DNA of 64,000 nucleotides from Dimargaris cristalligena (GCA_027576995.1 JANBQC010000060.1:6509-70508), one strand, 5' to 3'; numbered from the stretch's first letter, positions 33,003 through 45,147 are shown. Notes: generated by a model not told the origin, from the sequence alone. A program made the numbers and translations.

Positions 33003-35206
33003 TATTTTTCCGGTGTAAGTGTATGTGTGTGGGTGGGTCTGTCTTTCGGTACGAGCGAGTCGGTACTAAGTAGTATAGTTGTCGTCTCGTCACCTAGTTT
33101 CATACGAGCCACGATTTGTTTTAGGATTCTTTATTGCAGTACACCGATCCCAGGAATAGCGGAGACCGAGCTAGGACGTTTTAATCCATCGAAGTCAAGT
33201 CCCGGGACCCACTTTCTCTCTTTTCTTATTTCTTCATCTTCTTTCGTAAATGTCAAATACTAGCAAAACCTACGTTAAATTACTTTTATACTCATTACCA
33301 TCACCCCACACCCATTAATTAATTTTTATTTATTTATATATATCTCTTCAGGGCTACCGGTTTCCATCTCTAACCCTCTACAATAGATGCGCGGGCCCTT
33401 GTATCTATACATCATCTATATACCTATACCATGTTATACTTGCTGATTGCACGCGTGGGTGCGGTATTTAAAAGTCGTTAAAACTAAATGGCATCATTTA
33501 ATCTGATTAACAGTGATGTTGGTGAAACAATACCAATTAATGGCACTTTTCTGATAGTTGCGCAATTAATTAAATGTTAAATTGACGAGATGTGCGAGTC
33601 GAGGCTTCAGAGGAGGAGGATATTCAAAAACCATGGCCACGCGGCTTAATGGCGGGGGTTTGAATGTAGAAAGCGAATCGAGGCGCACTCCTTCCGCCGG
33701 TGTGGTTGAAATGTTATTGCGTCCCAATTCCCACCTCCCCCCCACCCACCAACCCTTTCCGCCCCGTTCTCCTACCGTCGGGTTCGTTGGTCATATATTA
33801 AATCCAACGACACTGCGAGTAGGGCCCCATTTGTGGCAACCACATGATTTTTTGCATGGCCTGTTTGTTTGGAAAGCTATGTTCGGGATTTGTTAGTCGT
33901 CTTTTCCCGGACATATCTTCCTGGTGGCAATATTACGGCAGTCTTCTATAATCTGGCTGTTATTCCCCCATCTATTACTTGGCTTGATTCTCTGCTGGCT
34001 CAACAGTCAGGCCACGGAACTGGTCTTGTGACCATATACTTCTGACTCCCACCACCCCGTCAATGGAAGTACGGGAGTGCACTAAGTAATCTGATCCATC
34101 TATATATAATCTTTCGAATAGCTACAGTGGGCACTCCAGTGGTGACGAGAGAGCCATTATCCCCAGAGATCAGTTGGCCAGACCGGTTTTATTCCGCCCT
34201 ACCACTTTTACCCCTCGCATTTGCCCCCTGCCTACAAGCGAACCCGTGGAATTTTCGCTGATCGGGTTGGCAAATACGGTTTATAGAGAAGAAGGCGGGA
34301 GGGAGTTGAACACACACACGCACATGGCCGCGAACTACTTAGACCGGTCGGCGGTTTTACTCGCCAACTCACGCAGCAGAACCCGCTGACTCCAACGCCC
34401 CCTGGTATTTGAAACAGAGAGAGATCTGCAGGCAAGGGGGCTTGGGACAATGGCGATGCGAAGCTGCAATGGTGTGAGTGGGCCGAAGGGAGAGGGACGG
34501 TTTATCGGGCCAATTGGATAGAGGAAGTAATGGTTGGTTGGGCAGACTAGGGCTATTATGGTTGTAGCTTTATCCTTCGGTCTAGTGAGTGAGTGTCTAT
34601 ATTACGCGAGCTATTTGGCTGGTCTGACTCATTACTATTGGTGGTGCGTCACTTATTCCTAGTGATTTTAAATGATAGCCAGCAATGGAGGTACGTTATC
34701 TAATGGTGGCATTAGGTTAATAATAGGCCGTAAAGCATTTGAACCAATAGGATTCGGGACCAAACGGCATGGAAACCCCCCAAAGGCCTTACGGAACGAA
34801 CAGCGGCTTAATAGGCCTGAAAAGGTCCTCTACTCGCAAGGGAATTCTTGAGCCCATATTGCTTTGTTTATCTGTGTGACTGTTCTTCGTATAAGATGGC
34901 TGTGCTAGTCTGTGGTGACCTGTCCCGGCTTTTCTATATAAATGACGAAACTATCACATCCCCTCCCTGTTCTCTCCCGCTACTTTCTTGAAATCAGTCC
35001 CCAGTCCTTTAGATATAAAGGACTCCTTTACCACCTATAGCTCTATATAATCCATATTTCTGCATCCCCTTACTTCTCTATTCCTCTTTTAATAACCGAG
35101 CTTTTGGTGGTTATCTAGGGATATTCGTCCAGGTATACTTTCTCCATTCTACCCTACCCCACACTCTTTCTTGACTTATTACTTACTGCACCCCCCGCAA
35201 TTTAGC
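33003..35206. other. Intergenic DNA kinesin-8 to aminotransferase
   Basis: 2.2 kb; 3' region of kinesin-8, then mixed AT-rich DNA, then the pyrimidine-rich promoter of the next gene with a TATATAA-like motif near 35.04 kb. Frames such as 33582-33896 look random. No RNA gene seen. Confidence 0.55.
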
Positions 35207-36844
35207 ATGACTTTGGCTAACGCCCACGAAACTGTCGCAGCCACTCACCCTGCTACGAGTCCCGTGGCCATGGCCGAGACCGTTGAAGTTAAGCGGCCCA
35301 AGACGACAGTCACCCCCGACGAACCTCGGAAGGCCCTGGATTTCTCCAACCTCCTGGGCGATGCTAAGCGCCGGACCCAGACCCCCATCAAGTCATTGTA
35401 CAATCTCTTCTTCCTGCCCGGCATGCTGAATCTCTCGGCCGGGCTACCACACCCTTCCACTTTCGCCTTCCGGTCGCTTAGTGCCAGCGTGCCCGTGTTC
35501 GGGGGAACCCCGGCCGAGGGCAACGCTCAGGAGGAGGATGGTCCTTCCTCTCCGTCGAGTCGCCCTTTGACCTCCATGAGTATTCCCTTTCTGCCGTCCG
35601 CCGACAGCGACGCCATCAATAAGACCATCGCCCTGACGCACTCCTTGCAGTATGGTACCACACGTGGTATCCCGGCCTACCAGGCCTTTGTGCGCCAACA
35701 CACCCAGGAAATCCACGCGCCCCCCTATGCCGACTGGGATGTCATTGGTACGGTGGGTAATACGGACGCTTTGTCCAAGGCGATTGGGCTGATCGGGTCC
35801 CCCGGCGATACCATGCTGGTGGACGAGTGGACGTACCCCGCGGCCGTGGACACGGCCCAGAGCCACGATGTTCGTTTGGGACCCGTTTCCATGGACGAAC
35901 AGGGAATGCTGCCCGACGCCTTGGACCAGGTGCTCACGAACTGGACCAGCACCTATGGCCCTGACCGCCCGGTCCCGAAAATGATATATTTGGTGCCCAC
36001 GGGCCAGAATCCTACGGGCGCGACCATGCCCCTTGAGCGCCGTCGAGCCATTTACGCCCAGGCCCAGAAACATAATTTGATCATTTTCGAGGACGACCCA
36101 TATTATTATTTGCAGTACGCCGCCTACCAATCCCCCGAAACCCGCGATAATGACCACCCGGACGCCCAGCCCGGCCTCAGCGGACTGCTCCCGTCGTTCC
36201 TTTCCCTGGACGTCGATGGCCGAGTGATCCGTATGGACTCGTTCTCCAAGATCCTGGCCCCCGGCTCCCGAACCGGCTGGATTACCGCCAGCAAGCAATT
36301 CCTCCCCTACATTGAATTCCACAATGAGACCACCGTGCAACAACCGTCGGGCCTTTCCCAAGCTTTATTGACCGAATTGCTCACCAATGTGTGGAGCCAC
36401 AAGGGCTGGTCCGACTATCTCAAGCAACTGCAGTTCGATTACTTCCGCCGTCGTAATCTGTTCGTGGACCTGGTTCACCGGTACCTAGACGGCCTGGCGG
36501 ACTATGTCGTGCCCGAAGCCGGTATGTTCGTGTGGCTGCGCCCGCGCTTCCCCCAGGCCTTACTGGCGCCGTATCCCGATCCCGCGCCCAGCACCAAAGG
36601 ACAATCTGAAGCAGAGGCCGCCGCCTCCCCTAAACCCATAATGCCCCAGGTCCTTGATGCCATGGTGGAGGCCCGCGTCATGCTCATCCCCGGCTATTTC
36701 TTCGCCGGTCAGATTGATCGTACCGAACGGGTGAACGCGCCCTACCTGCGCGCCGCCTTTTCCTTTACTAAACCCGAGGAGTTCGAACCGGCGTTGCAGC
36801 GACTGGCGGGTGTATTGCGTCAGTTTGACTGTGGTATTGAATAA
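35207..36844 (+). CDS. ARO8: Aro8-type class I aminotransferase (aromatic / 2-aminoadipate)
   Basis: Single exon, 545 aa from the ATG at 35207; an upstream open stretch lacks an ATG. PLP enzymes of this group transaminate aromatic amino acids, kynurenine or 2-aminoadipate (lysine pathway) with 2-oxoglutarate. The N-terminal NLFFLPGMLNLSAGLPHPSTF is the substrate-side signature, PTGQNPTGATM holds N268, FEDDPYYYLQY holds the PLP-ring Asp, and MDSFSKILAPGSRTGWITA holds the Schiff-base Lys K348. FVWLRPRFP and an Arg-containing C-lobe follow. Low-complexity insertions at about 100-135 (Ser/Pro/Glu) and 460-480 (Ala/Glu) enlarge it beyond the 500 aa of yeast Aro8. No mitochondrial presequence is obvious and no C-terminal peroxisomal signal, so probably cytosolic. 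Exact substrate is not decidable here. Confidence 0.92.
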   Translation: MTLANAHETVAATHPATSPVAMAETVEVKRPKTTVTPDEPRKALDFSNLLGDAKRRTQTPIKSLYNLFFLPGMLNLSAGLPHPSTFAFRSLSASVPVFGGTPAEGNAQEEDGPSSPSSRPLTSMSIPFLPSADSDAINKTIALTHSLQYGTTRGIPAYQAFVRQHTQEIHAPPYADWDVIGTVGNTDALSKAIGLIGSPGDTMLVDEWTYPAAVDTAQSHDVRLGPVSMDEQGMLPDALDQVLTNWTSTYGPDRPVPKMIYLVPTGQNPTGATMPLERRRAIYAQAQKHNLIIFEDDPYYYLQYAAYQSPETRDNDHPDAQPGLSGLLPSFLSLDVDGRVIRMDSFSKILAPGSRTGWITASKQFLPYIEFHNETTVQQPSGLSQALLTELLTNVWSHKGWSDYLKQLQFDYFRRRNLFVDLVHRYLDGLADYVVPEAGMFVWLRPRFPQALLAPYPDPAPSTKGQSEAEAAASPKPIMPQVLDAMVEARVMLIPGYFFAGQIDRTERVNAPYLRAAFSFTKPEEFEPALQRLAGVLRQFDCGIE

Positions 36845-37475
36845 TTTAACTGATATCCCCCTCCCCCCGCTTTCTCCCTCTTATTTGTGACAGAGGTATT
36901 CAATATTTTTTCAAATCTCATCAGAAGTGGGAATCCATCAACTGGCATTTTGGTATCCGTAATAAATTTTTGTAATTAATCACGAATGGTATATAAACCA
37001 GTGGTGCTTTAATTTTTCAGGAAGGGCCAAGCCGCCTTAACTATGTGAGTTTGGATGGTATAATAGGAAGAGTGGGGCTGAGGCTATCTACCATTCCTTG
37101 AAACAACAACGCTAGAGTTATGAACATGGCTATCCCCTCTCCCAAACAAACAAAAAATGCGCAAATTACTGGAATATGCCAGCCACCACCAATTTCCGTA
37201 CTATTCTACTAATCAAGCCACACGCAGTGGCGAATTATCATAACTAGACTTGGTCGGTCTTTTTTTTTCTAAAATCGATTTGCACATGCGCTGAATTCCC
37301 TTTGACTACATTGCGACAATTCTGAGGATTCTTCATTTACCCATTCCTCTTGCACCTTTGTCGGGAGACTGGCCAAGTATCCTTCCTACACAGTCCCGAT
37401 CCCCTTATCCCAGACGCCTCCTTCCTTTTCCACGCACTAGCTCTTTAGATTGTTTGTTGCACCCTTACCGTTACC
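36845..37475. other. Intergenic DNA aminotransferase to TilS-like gene
   Basis: 631 bp with the poly(A) signal of the upstream gene and an AT-rich to pyrimidine-rich transition before the next ATG. No gene seen. Confidence 0.6.
36961..36966 (+). terminator. Poly(A) signal AATAAA
   Basis: 117 nt after the aminotransferase stop, followed by a T-rich stretch. Confidence 0.5.
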
Positions 37476-40287
37476 ATGAGGCCGATTCCCGCCAGAGAGT
37501 TCGCCAAAACCCTAAAGGGACTTGGGCTCCTTAAGCTGAAACATCTCGGTAGGTCCTTGCATTAACCACATTCCCTTACAGGATCTTCGCCAATGGAGGG
37601 GGCACTGTTTTAATTATTACAACCACTTTCCCCATGAAAATTGGGGTAGGAAGGGCTTCGGCAGTTTCGAGGTGCATATTACTCTACTTACCTGTTCGAT
37701 GGAGGAGAAACTCGTATATTAGATAAAAGCAGCCCGAAATTGGAGGAATAGGAATGGCTTGTTGTTACTAGCGGAATGGTATGGTATTAGTAGGTGATTT
37801 GGGGCAATGCAAAAGTTACGTAGTCAGTAATTCCCCTCCCGCTCCTGGTCTAATACGATAACCAGGATGCTGTTTTTGACCAATATTTTCTCCTCCCCCA
37901 CCTCCTTTAGGCGTGGCTCTTTCGGGTGGGGCTGACAGCATGGCCCTTTTGGCTCTTCTCCGCCAATCCTTACCAAAAGCCCGTATCGTGGCCCTAACGG
38001 TCGACCACCAATTCCGGCCGGAGAGTTCCGAGGAGGCCGAAAAAGTGAAACAAATGGCCACCGACCTAGGCGCGGACCACTACACATTGACCATTCCCTG
38101 GAATAAACCCGATGCTACAGGAGGTGCCGCCAGGTTGGGCGAGGACAAGGCCAAGGACGATCGACCGGGGTGCCCCGAAGGGCAAGCCATGTCGACACCC
38201 CCTTCGCAAGGACCCCTTGATCTACCCGCCCCGAACCGAATGGAAGAAGTGGGCCGCCATGAACGGTACCGGCTGATGGGCCAGGCCTGCTCTAACCATG
38301 GTTTGCCGGTGTTGTTTACCGGGCACCATTTGAACGACCAGCTAGAAACGACCTTCACGCGGTTTATCAAACAGAGCGGTATAGACGGGATCGCCGGTAT
38401 CTCGGCTCTCCGCCCCTTCCCTGAAGCCTTTTACATGAATTCGTCGGATTTTCGTCTGGCCCGACCCCTGCTGGGCTTCTCTAAGGTACATTTTATTTGG
38501 CTTGATTATTGTAATGTTCAAGCGGGCCTTGCAAAATTTTTTATGGGCAATCCCCTTTAGCTTGAACCGCGTTGGGGTCTGATTTAATACACTAGAATTA
38601 GTTGTTATTCACCAAACCGATCCTGGGAACTTACATTGTTGTTTATACTACCGTGCTTACTTTATTATTATGCGGGGCGTGGGTATCATTTTTCGGTTCT
38701 TCTGGGCGGAATTATTACTTAATCACACCAACCATAGCAACGCATCTTGGATACTTGTAAGGTGCATAATATCCACTGGGTCGAAGACCCAAGTAATCAA
38801 TCGACCATATTCCAGCGTAATGCCATCCGGCAGATAATTCAAGAAGAGACTGGAAAATCCCGCAAGGATTCGGACGGGGAGATGTCTCCGCTATCGGAGC
38901 TTTCCCTCGGTTCTTTAAACCTGCGCATGCAGGAGCACCGGGAGAACGTAGAGTCCCATGGTAAGTTAATTTACCCGTCTTTTTATCTCGGCAAGGGATG
39001 GTTCGGGTGATTGGAGGGGAAGGGGGTGGTTCATAACTTTTCACAGCTATTATGCATGGTTTGCGCTTGACTTTACTGCCCCGGCAGACAAGTAAGTTAT
39101 TTCGGTCGTTAAATGTCTATTTCGGATTTCTAATATCCCCCGTTGTTCACTTTACCTATATATACTTATGGTTTACTCCATCGCCTTGCTTAGTCAGCCA
39201 GATTCTACAGGATTACGTTACTTTCCGGGCAGATATTGGTGTTGCGGTGGTCCGGATCCCCTACAAAAACCAGTACCATCCATCAGACCACCCCGAGGTT
39301 GAGAAATGGTGGCATAACCCGAGCTTGGCCACCCGTACCTACAGCGCTCTATGCAACTGGGTTTGTCCGACTCCCCACTCACCTCGGCGGAAACAACTGG
39401 AGGGCCTATATGAAATGATTAAGCAAGTTAGCCAGACTGATCAACCGGAGATGTGGACACCCGGTCGGCCGAAGGACCGCCTCCGCGGCTATCCTCAATC
39501 AAAGACACCCCCCAACACCGATAAGGAAACTATTAATACCAACTGGGTCATGGGCCGAACATTGGTGTCCCGGTTTGAGCCCGCCCGCGATGTCCTACGG
39601 AAAGAACTCCGAAAAAGCCAAAGCCTAGGGAATACGGACCCTATGCGACGGACTCGCCGGGGCAAAGACCAGGCGTCGTCTCCCATTGGGGACCCAGATT
39701 CGTACATGTATTGGATATTTTCCCGGCAGCCGTTTTCCCGGTCGGAATGGGGCGAAACGCGACGGCCCATCCAGGTGCAGTGGGAGGAGCCCCCGGGTCA
39801 GGAATTACTATGGACCAAACGGTTCTATTTCCGCATTAGCCTAAACCCCGCCGGGGTGTCGATGGCCGATCCCGCTACCATTTTAACCAAACTCCCCCGG
39901 TTCTACGTTCGCGAATTCACGCAAACGGACCAGGCCGAACTGCGCCAGCATCTCCAATTCTTTGCTTACCGCCCGCCCTATTGGGATACCCGGCGCCGCA
40001 ATCTGATCAAGAATGGCCGGGAGCAAGAGGCCATCAAACCCGCGTTTCAGGTACTGAACGAACTGAAACGGATCCCCGTGACGACCCGGGCGGCCTTGCC
40101 GGTGGTATGCGTGGAGCACGAAGGAAAGGAAGTGATTGTATGGCTGCCCACGCACAATTTGTACCGCAAGCAGCCGTTTATGGACCTGCTGAACTTCCGG
40201 GTCGATTTCGCCCGCACGGCACTGCCGGCCAATTCGAGATGGAAATTCCGGACTTCTAAGTCCAGTGATGCCCAGCTGGGTTGGTAG
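37476..40287 (+). CDS. TilS-like tRNA(Ile) lysidine synthetase
   Basis: Five exons: 37476-37548, 37911-38485, 38738-38960, 39047-39091 (only 45 nt) and 39194-40287; 669 aa with all phases in agreement. TilS attaches lysine to C34 of tRNA-Ile(CAU) so that it reads AUA; in eukaryotes such proteins are expected in organelles. The PP-loop SGGADS starts at residue 29 after HLGVAL. Family motifs follow: LTVDHQFRPESSEEAE, the HERYRLMGQACSNHGLPVLF segment, TGHHLNDQLETTFTRF, RPLLGFSK and HWVEDPSNQSTIFQRNAIR. The C-terminal 350 residues are not recognised and may replace the bacterial substrate-binding domains. Bacterial TilS is about 430 aa. There is no clear mitochondrial presequence, though the N-terminus MRPIPAREFAKTLKGLGLLK is basic and could be amphipathic. 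Confidence 0.85.
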
Positions 40288-41297
40288 TCCGAACCGGCAG
40301 CTGAGTATTTGTTTTGGAGAGGCACCTGGGGTATCATATATTGCTGGGGATGGAGGTTTCGGCGTTGACCACTGTTCTATAAACTTACTGGCTCTGGCAA
40401 GCTCAATAAATCGGAAGTTTCGGGTAGGTTGATGCATAATAATAGAGAGAGAGAGAAGGCAGTAACAGTCGGAGATACACGAGCGCATAATTAAACCCCG
40501 GTGTTGACGATCGATTGGGTTGGTTCTTCTATAAACTAAAACAGGTTTCAGAGGCCGCGTTGCTATTACTGCGAGCAGGTTGGTTGGCACTTCGTTTTCC
40601 CAGTCTCTATGCGCATATATTTTCTATTACCCGCCCGTAGTAGCATAAGGGTGCTGGGGATTGGTTGGACAGGCGATAAAGGATTGGCGGCGCATAGATG
40701 GGGATTGTCTGGGAAAATGCCGTGTGGATTGTGAAGCCCACCCCCCGCTTCAACTTCCCCACACCCCCTTGTAAATAGCATATAGGCAAGAACAATGGGA
40801 GGCCTATGGAAGAAAGGATTGCCGCCCTCAGATTACACTCAAGAAAAACCGGATTATGATGAAGCGTCGATTCAGATGATTCCTACTAATACTTGCGTGA
40901 GTCGTTACTGTGTTCCTAACCCTAAGGAATAGTTAATGCCTCGGCTTTCTTAATTCCTCTCTCCCTCTCTTTCTTTCCTTCGTTCCTTTACTTGCACTAG
41001 CTGAGTTACGCCTGTTTAGTAGCTGCATGCTCGACATTTTTATTATATTATTGGGTCTACATATGCTCTTACATACACACTAACTCCGAGGTGTATGAAT
41101 AGCTTTATCTGTGTTTGAGAGACCTTTTCCTATCCTGCGTTTCGTTCTAGTGGGCACCTCTACGAACCTCATTCCACTAGTCGAAAGACCTCGTGCGGCC
41201 GCCTCCCCTCCCCTTCCCCTGGCCTATCTACTCTATTTATAATACTATCTACGCCCTTTCTTTTTCCTCTTATTCAATACCCTTTACTCTATCCACC
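40288..41297. other. Intergenic DNA TilS-like gene to sugar transporter
   Basis: 1.0 kb; includes GA-rich tracts near 40.44 kb and TC-rich DNA near 40.96 kb, then the promoter. Minus-strand frames here are shadows of the last TilS-like exon or chance. Confidence 0.55.
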
Positions 41298-42626
41298 ATG
41301 GTTCTCCATTATCTTCGCAGCATTCCCATGAAGTACGTGAGTCTGGTGACTCTCGTCGTCCAAAACAGCGCCCTGGTGCTGGTCATGCGCTACTCGCGGC
41401 TCCACTCGGGTCAAACCGGCGAAAAGTACTACACTTCAACCGCCGTGCTGCTGGCCGAGTTGTCCAAGCTCATCATGAGCATCGGCCTGTTCCTGTACGA
41501 GGAAACCCAGCGGCGCAAGGCGTTGGGCTCTTCCTCCTCCGGTCGGGACGGCGGATACGAGCTGGCCCGCAGTGACGACGACCGCAGTCGCAGCCGGGGC
41601 GAATGGGACGAAGAGGATCCGGCTGGTGGTTCCCTGGCCCAGCGGGAACCTCCCATTACCGTGCGCTGGCTCGTCGGCGAAGTACTCGGTGCCGACGCCT
41701 GGAAACTCATGATCCCCGCTGCCTTGTACACCATCCAAAATAACCTGCAGTACATCGCCGTCTCCCTTCTCGATGCCGCCACTTTCCAGGTCACCTACCA
41801 ATTGAAGATTCTCACCACCGCCCTGTGCTTCGTTATTATCCTCCGTAAACCCCTAAACCTGTGGCAGTGGGTGTCCCTGCTCGTGTTGACCGTGGGTGTG
41901 ATTCTGGTCCAACTGCCCTCCATAAGTTCCACCGGGGCTGACCAGGGTGGCGATACTCCCGACGAGGCCAAGGAAAAGGCCAAGCGGGATAATTGGGAGA
42001 AATTCCTGGGCCTAATTACCGTGGCCCTGGCCTGTATCATGTCCGGCTTGGCGGGCGTTTATTTCGAAAAAATTCTCAAGGGCTCCAAAACGTCCCTGTG
42101 GATTCGTAACATTCAGCTTTCGTTCTTCTCGCTGTTCCCCGCCCTGCTCCTGGGGGTCATTCTCAAGGATGGTGCCGGTGTGCGTGAACATGGCTTTTGG
42201 TACGGGTACAACATGTGGACCTGGGGGGCCATTGCCTGCCAGGCATTGGGCGGTATCATCGTGGCGCTGGTCGTTAAGTTCGCTGACAATATTCTCAAGG
42301 GGTTCGCCACTAGTATTTCCATTATCCTGTCCTGCGTCATGTCGGTGTTCATTTTCGATTTCCATATTACCATCATGTTTGTTATTGGTACGGCCGCTGT
42401 GCTTTACGCCTCGTACTTGTACGGTACCGCCTCCTCGTCACCCCCTAAGCCCAATACCCCCGTTGCAGAGTCCAACCCCTCAGGCCACGATAATCCTAGT
42501 CACGGTACCCCGGGTCGTCGGCAAGCTGACCTGGAGCAGGGACAGGGTCAGGGCCAGGCTATTTTTGATGCCACCTCAATTGACGACGACGCTACTCTGA
42601 TTGAAGAGACTAAGCGTCACCACTAA
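41298..42626 (+). CDS. Golgi nucleotide-sugar transporter, SLC35A family (UDP-galactose type)
   Basis: Single exon, 442 aa from ATG 41298 in CCACCATG context. SLC35A antiporters bring UDP-galactose, UDP-GlcNAc or CMP-sialic acid into the Golgi in exchange for the nucleoside monophosphate. About ten membrane helices are visible. Signature stretches are KYVSLVTLVVQNSALVLVMR, YYTSTAVLLAELSKL, ALYTIQNNLQYIAVSLLDAA, TFQVTYQLKILTTALCFV and the C-terminal block GFATSISIILSCVMSVFIF. The loop after helix 2 carries a Ser/Arg/Asp-rich insertion (about residues 75-120), and the cytosolic tail is Gln/Asp-rich. The closest fungal relative I know is S. pombe Gms1; substrate is not assignable by eye. Confidence 0.94.
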   Translation: MVLHYLRSIPMKYVSLVTLVVQNSALVLVMRYSRLHSGQTGEKYYTSTAVLLAELSKLIMSIGLFLYEETQRRKALGSSSSGRDGGYELARSDDDRSRSRGEWDEEDPAGGSLAQREPPITVRWLVGEVLGADAWKLMIPAALYTIQNNLQYIAVSLLDAATFQVTYQLKILTTALCFVIILRKPLNLWQWVSLLVLTVGVILVQLPSISSTGADQGGDTPDEAKEKAKRDNWEKFLGLITVALACIMSGLAGVYFEKILKGSKTSLWIRNIQLSFFSLFPALLLGVILKDGAGVREHGFWYGYNMWTWGAIACQALGGIIVALVVKFADNILKGFATSISIILSCVMSVFIFDFHITIMFVIGTAAVLYASYLYGTASSSPPKPNTPVAESNPSGHDNPSHGTPGRRQADLEQGQGQGQAIFDATSIDDDATLIEETKRHH

Positions 42627-44019
42627 ACAGGGGCCCGTCTTGTCCAGTAGTCTTCATAATTGAGTCTGAAAATTCGAATTATTCACGATCGGAGACTAGC
42701 GCTAGTTTGTTCCATATCCCCCTATCACTCACATTATCTACAGGGGGGCTATTTAGTAGTCTACACTTATAAATATAAACCTAATTTTTGAAATCAGTTT
42801 CCAGTGGCACATAATCCTATTTCTATTTATTAACCCTAAAGGGCACTGGTGGCCATGCACCGGGCTACCGAGGACTGGGAAATGTGCAGCGGTACTGAAA
42901 TGACCACAGCAACTTTTGTGGTAGTGCCTGAAACCGCTATTCGGTGGCGCTCCACACGGCCACAGTCCCTGATAATATTTAATTTGACCGCCAGCAAACC
43001 TCAAGGAAGAGCCGCTATACGACCATGTATATTGATTTGCCTGTATTTTGAAGTAAATTACGCAGCTACTCTGACCAGCTGCCCCATGGCCAAACCAATT
43101 AATGGAGCTGGGACTTGGTTAGCTCCGGCTTGTACAGGGGTATCGGGGCGGGGGTCGAGAGCCGAATAAGCCCTCACTCGATGAATATGAGGGCGGGCTA
43201 CGCTGGAGAAGAAGCCAATCGTTTATTGCCAGCTAGACAAAGGAAGTTGGGCGCACAAGGTGGGGACTAGGCAAGAGATGCAGGGTATGGGATATGGGGA
43301 TGAGTATAGGCGTGGAGAGAGAGTGTGTGTATGTGTGTGTGAAACAGGGCTGTTGTGAAAGAAAAGGGCTCGGGCCATAGGGTTAATTGTATCCCTTGGA
43401 TTAGATGAGTTCGGGACCCGACTAACAATCACCGTGACTGTCTTTGTTCCCCCCTCCCTCGTATTTCTCTCACTCACTAACTCCTCCTTGGCTCAACCAC
43501 CGCCAACTCCTCCTCCTCCGGCATCTCAGCTCTAAAATATCAATAGCAGAGCTTGAACTACCTGCCTCTGGCCCAAAGATGTCCCCACAGGCGACACTTC
43601 GGGATCGGAAACCACGGCGACCACACCTCCCCTGTCTTCCGCCCGTTTATCTATTCGGCCAATCGGACTAACAACGGTGAGGCGTATAACTGTAACAATG
43701 AAAGAGTCCTGGGACCCCCCCCCTCCCGCCCTCCACTCCGTCTGCTGGTCGGTCGTCGCAGGGATATAAAACTAGAACCGCACACCGCCCAGCCCCATTT
43801 CCCGAATTCCACTTTCTGGCTGTCCGCAACGTCTCATATGTGCATTCAACCCTCATTTTCATCTATACATTCACGTATTTTAGTCTAGCCCGCCTAGACA
43901 CATCCCTTCATTCTATATCCTTCCCATTGAATACATTTACAGGTGTTTCTATTTTCATCCGTGCCGTTTTAGTACCACTTTTATCCATTTCCCCCCATTT
44001 TTCAAGATTATACAGAGCC
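42627..44019. other. Intergenic DNA sugar transporter to TMEM198-like gene
   Basis: 1.4 kb. A plus-strand frame from an ATG at 42855 to 43169 encodes about 100 residues with six Cys but no recognised family or signal peptide, and I leave it uncalled. A TG microsatellite lies near 43.32 kb. The last 150 bp are pyrimidine-rich. Confidence 0.5.
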
Positions 44020-45147
44020 ATGTCGTTGGTTCCCCGCTTCTCCAGTTATCTGAATCGTTTGCTACGGTTTAGTCTTATATTCGCCTACCTGGCCCTCGCC
44101 GTTTCGGTTCTCGTGGCCCATGCTCTTCCAAACTTGGATGATGACATCAAGGACTTCTATGACCCGGCTCCAGCAGTCCCGACCACGTCCGCTGCCCCTA
44201 ACGTGGGCCGCCAAGTCACACGTGATAACTCCACCCAGAAAGAAGGTATATAATCTCATTATTCTATGAACTACTGTAGCTTGGTCTCCCCTAATGGGCG
44301 GCCTAGTATCAATTGGATACGAACTATAACTTTCGAATTCTAATTTTAAATCTCTACAACTCTCCCCCCTTTTTTAACCACCTGCCCCACCTCCGACCAC
44401 CGTCCTCCAGTTTCCGATAAAATCGGGACTATTCAGATTGTCATTGGTGTCATCATGCTAGTCTTCGGTATCCTATTTGCTTTCTTAGGCAACCGACTGT
44501 TCCGCCTGGTCATGTTCCTGACCGGTTTCGTCTACCTCGGCCTCGGGGTGCTCCTTCTCTGCATCCGCATCCACCCCCCGGGTACTTCCGTGGGTCATAT
44601 CATCGGTTACTTGGTCACCAGTGGCGTGTTCGGTCTTATCGGGGGTGCCCTATTCGCTGCCATTTGGTGGCTCGGGTTGGCCGGTGTCGGTTCGCTGGGT
44701 GGTTTGGCCATTGCCGCCGTTATCCTATCCTTTAAAAACGGGGCCCTTATCACCAACCCCATCGGTCGGGGCTTCTTCATTGCGGGCATGATCGTGCTGG
44801 CCATCGTGCTCATCTTCGTCCTCGAAAAGTGGATCGTTATTTTGAGTACCGCCTTCTTCGGTTCCCTCGCCACGTTTATTGGTCTGGACTGTTTCTTCAA
44901 GACGGGGTTCCGCTTTATCCTGTACCTCGTGGTCACCGCCAAGGCCGACAAGCTGCTGTACGAAACGAACGGAAAGGTGTACGGCATGATAGGTGGTATG
45001 CTCGGCCTTATCATCATCGCCTGCGTGGTGCAGTACATGGTGTACAAGGAACCCATCGGCATCCGTGAGTACAACCTCGACTGGGTCCCCGGGCGCAAGC
45101 GGAAAGCCCAAGAGAAGATCCTCACGGAGCCCGAAATGCAGGCGTAA
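44020..45147 (+). CDS. TMEM198-like seven-helix membrane protein
   Basis: Exons 44020-44245 and 44411-45147; 320 aa, phase agrees across a 165-nt intron. Residues 17-36 (LIFAYLALAVSVLVAHALP) look like a signal peptide; an acidic, Pro/Ser/Thr-rich lumenal segment follows. The second exon encodes about seven closely packed hydrophobic helices of the TM7S3/TM198-like domain (DUF4203), starting GTIQIVIGVIMLVFGILFAF and including LVTSGVFGLIGGALFAAIWW and KWIVILSTAFFGSLATFIGL. The C-terminus is basic and cytosolic (PGRKRKAQEKI). Members are found in plasma membrane and endomembranes; the biochemical function in fungi is unknown to me. In mammals TMEM198 has been tied to Wnt signalling, which does not apply here. 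Confidence 0.86.

Noticed and set aside
35171..35206. Upstream start for the aminotransferase
   Set aside because: The extra 12 codons begin with TTG, not ATG; the ATG at 35207 is used.
42855..43169. Cys-containing plus-strand frame near a small ATG
   Set aside because: No signal peptide, no known Cys pattern and no homology recognised; not distinguishable from chance.
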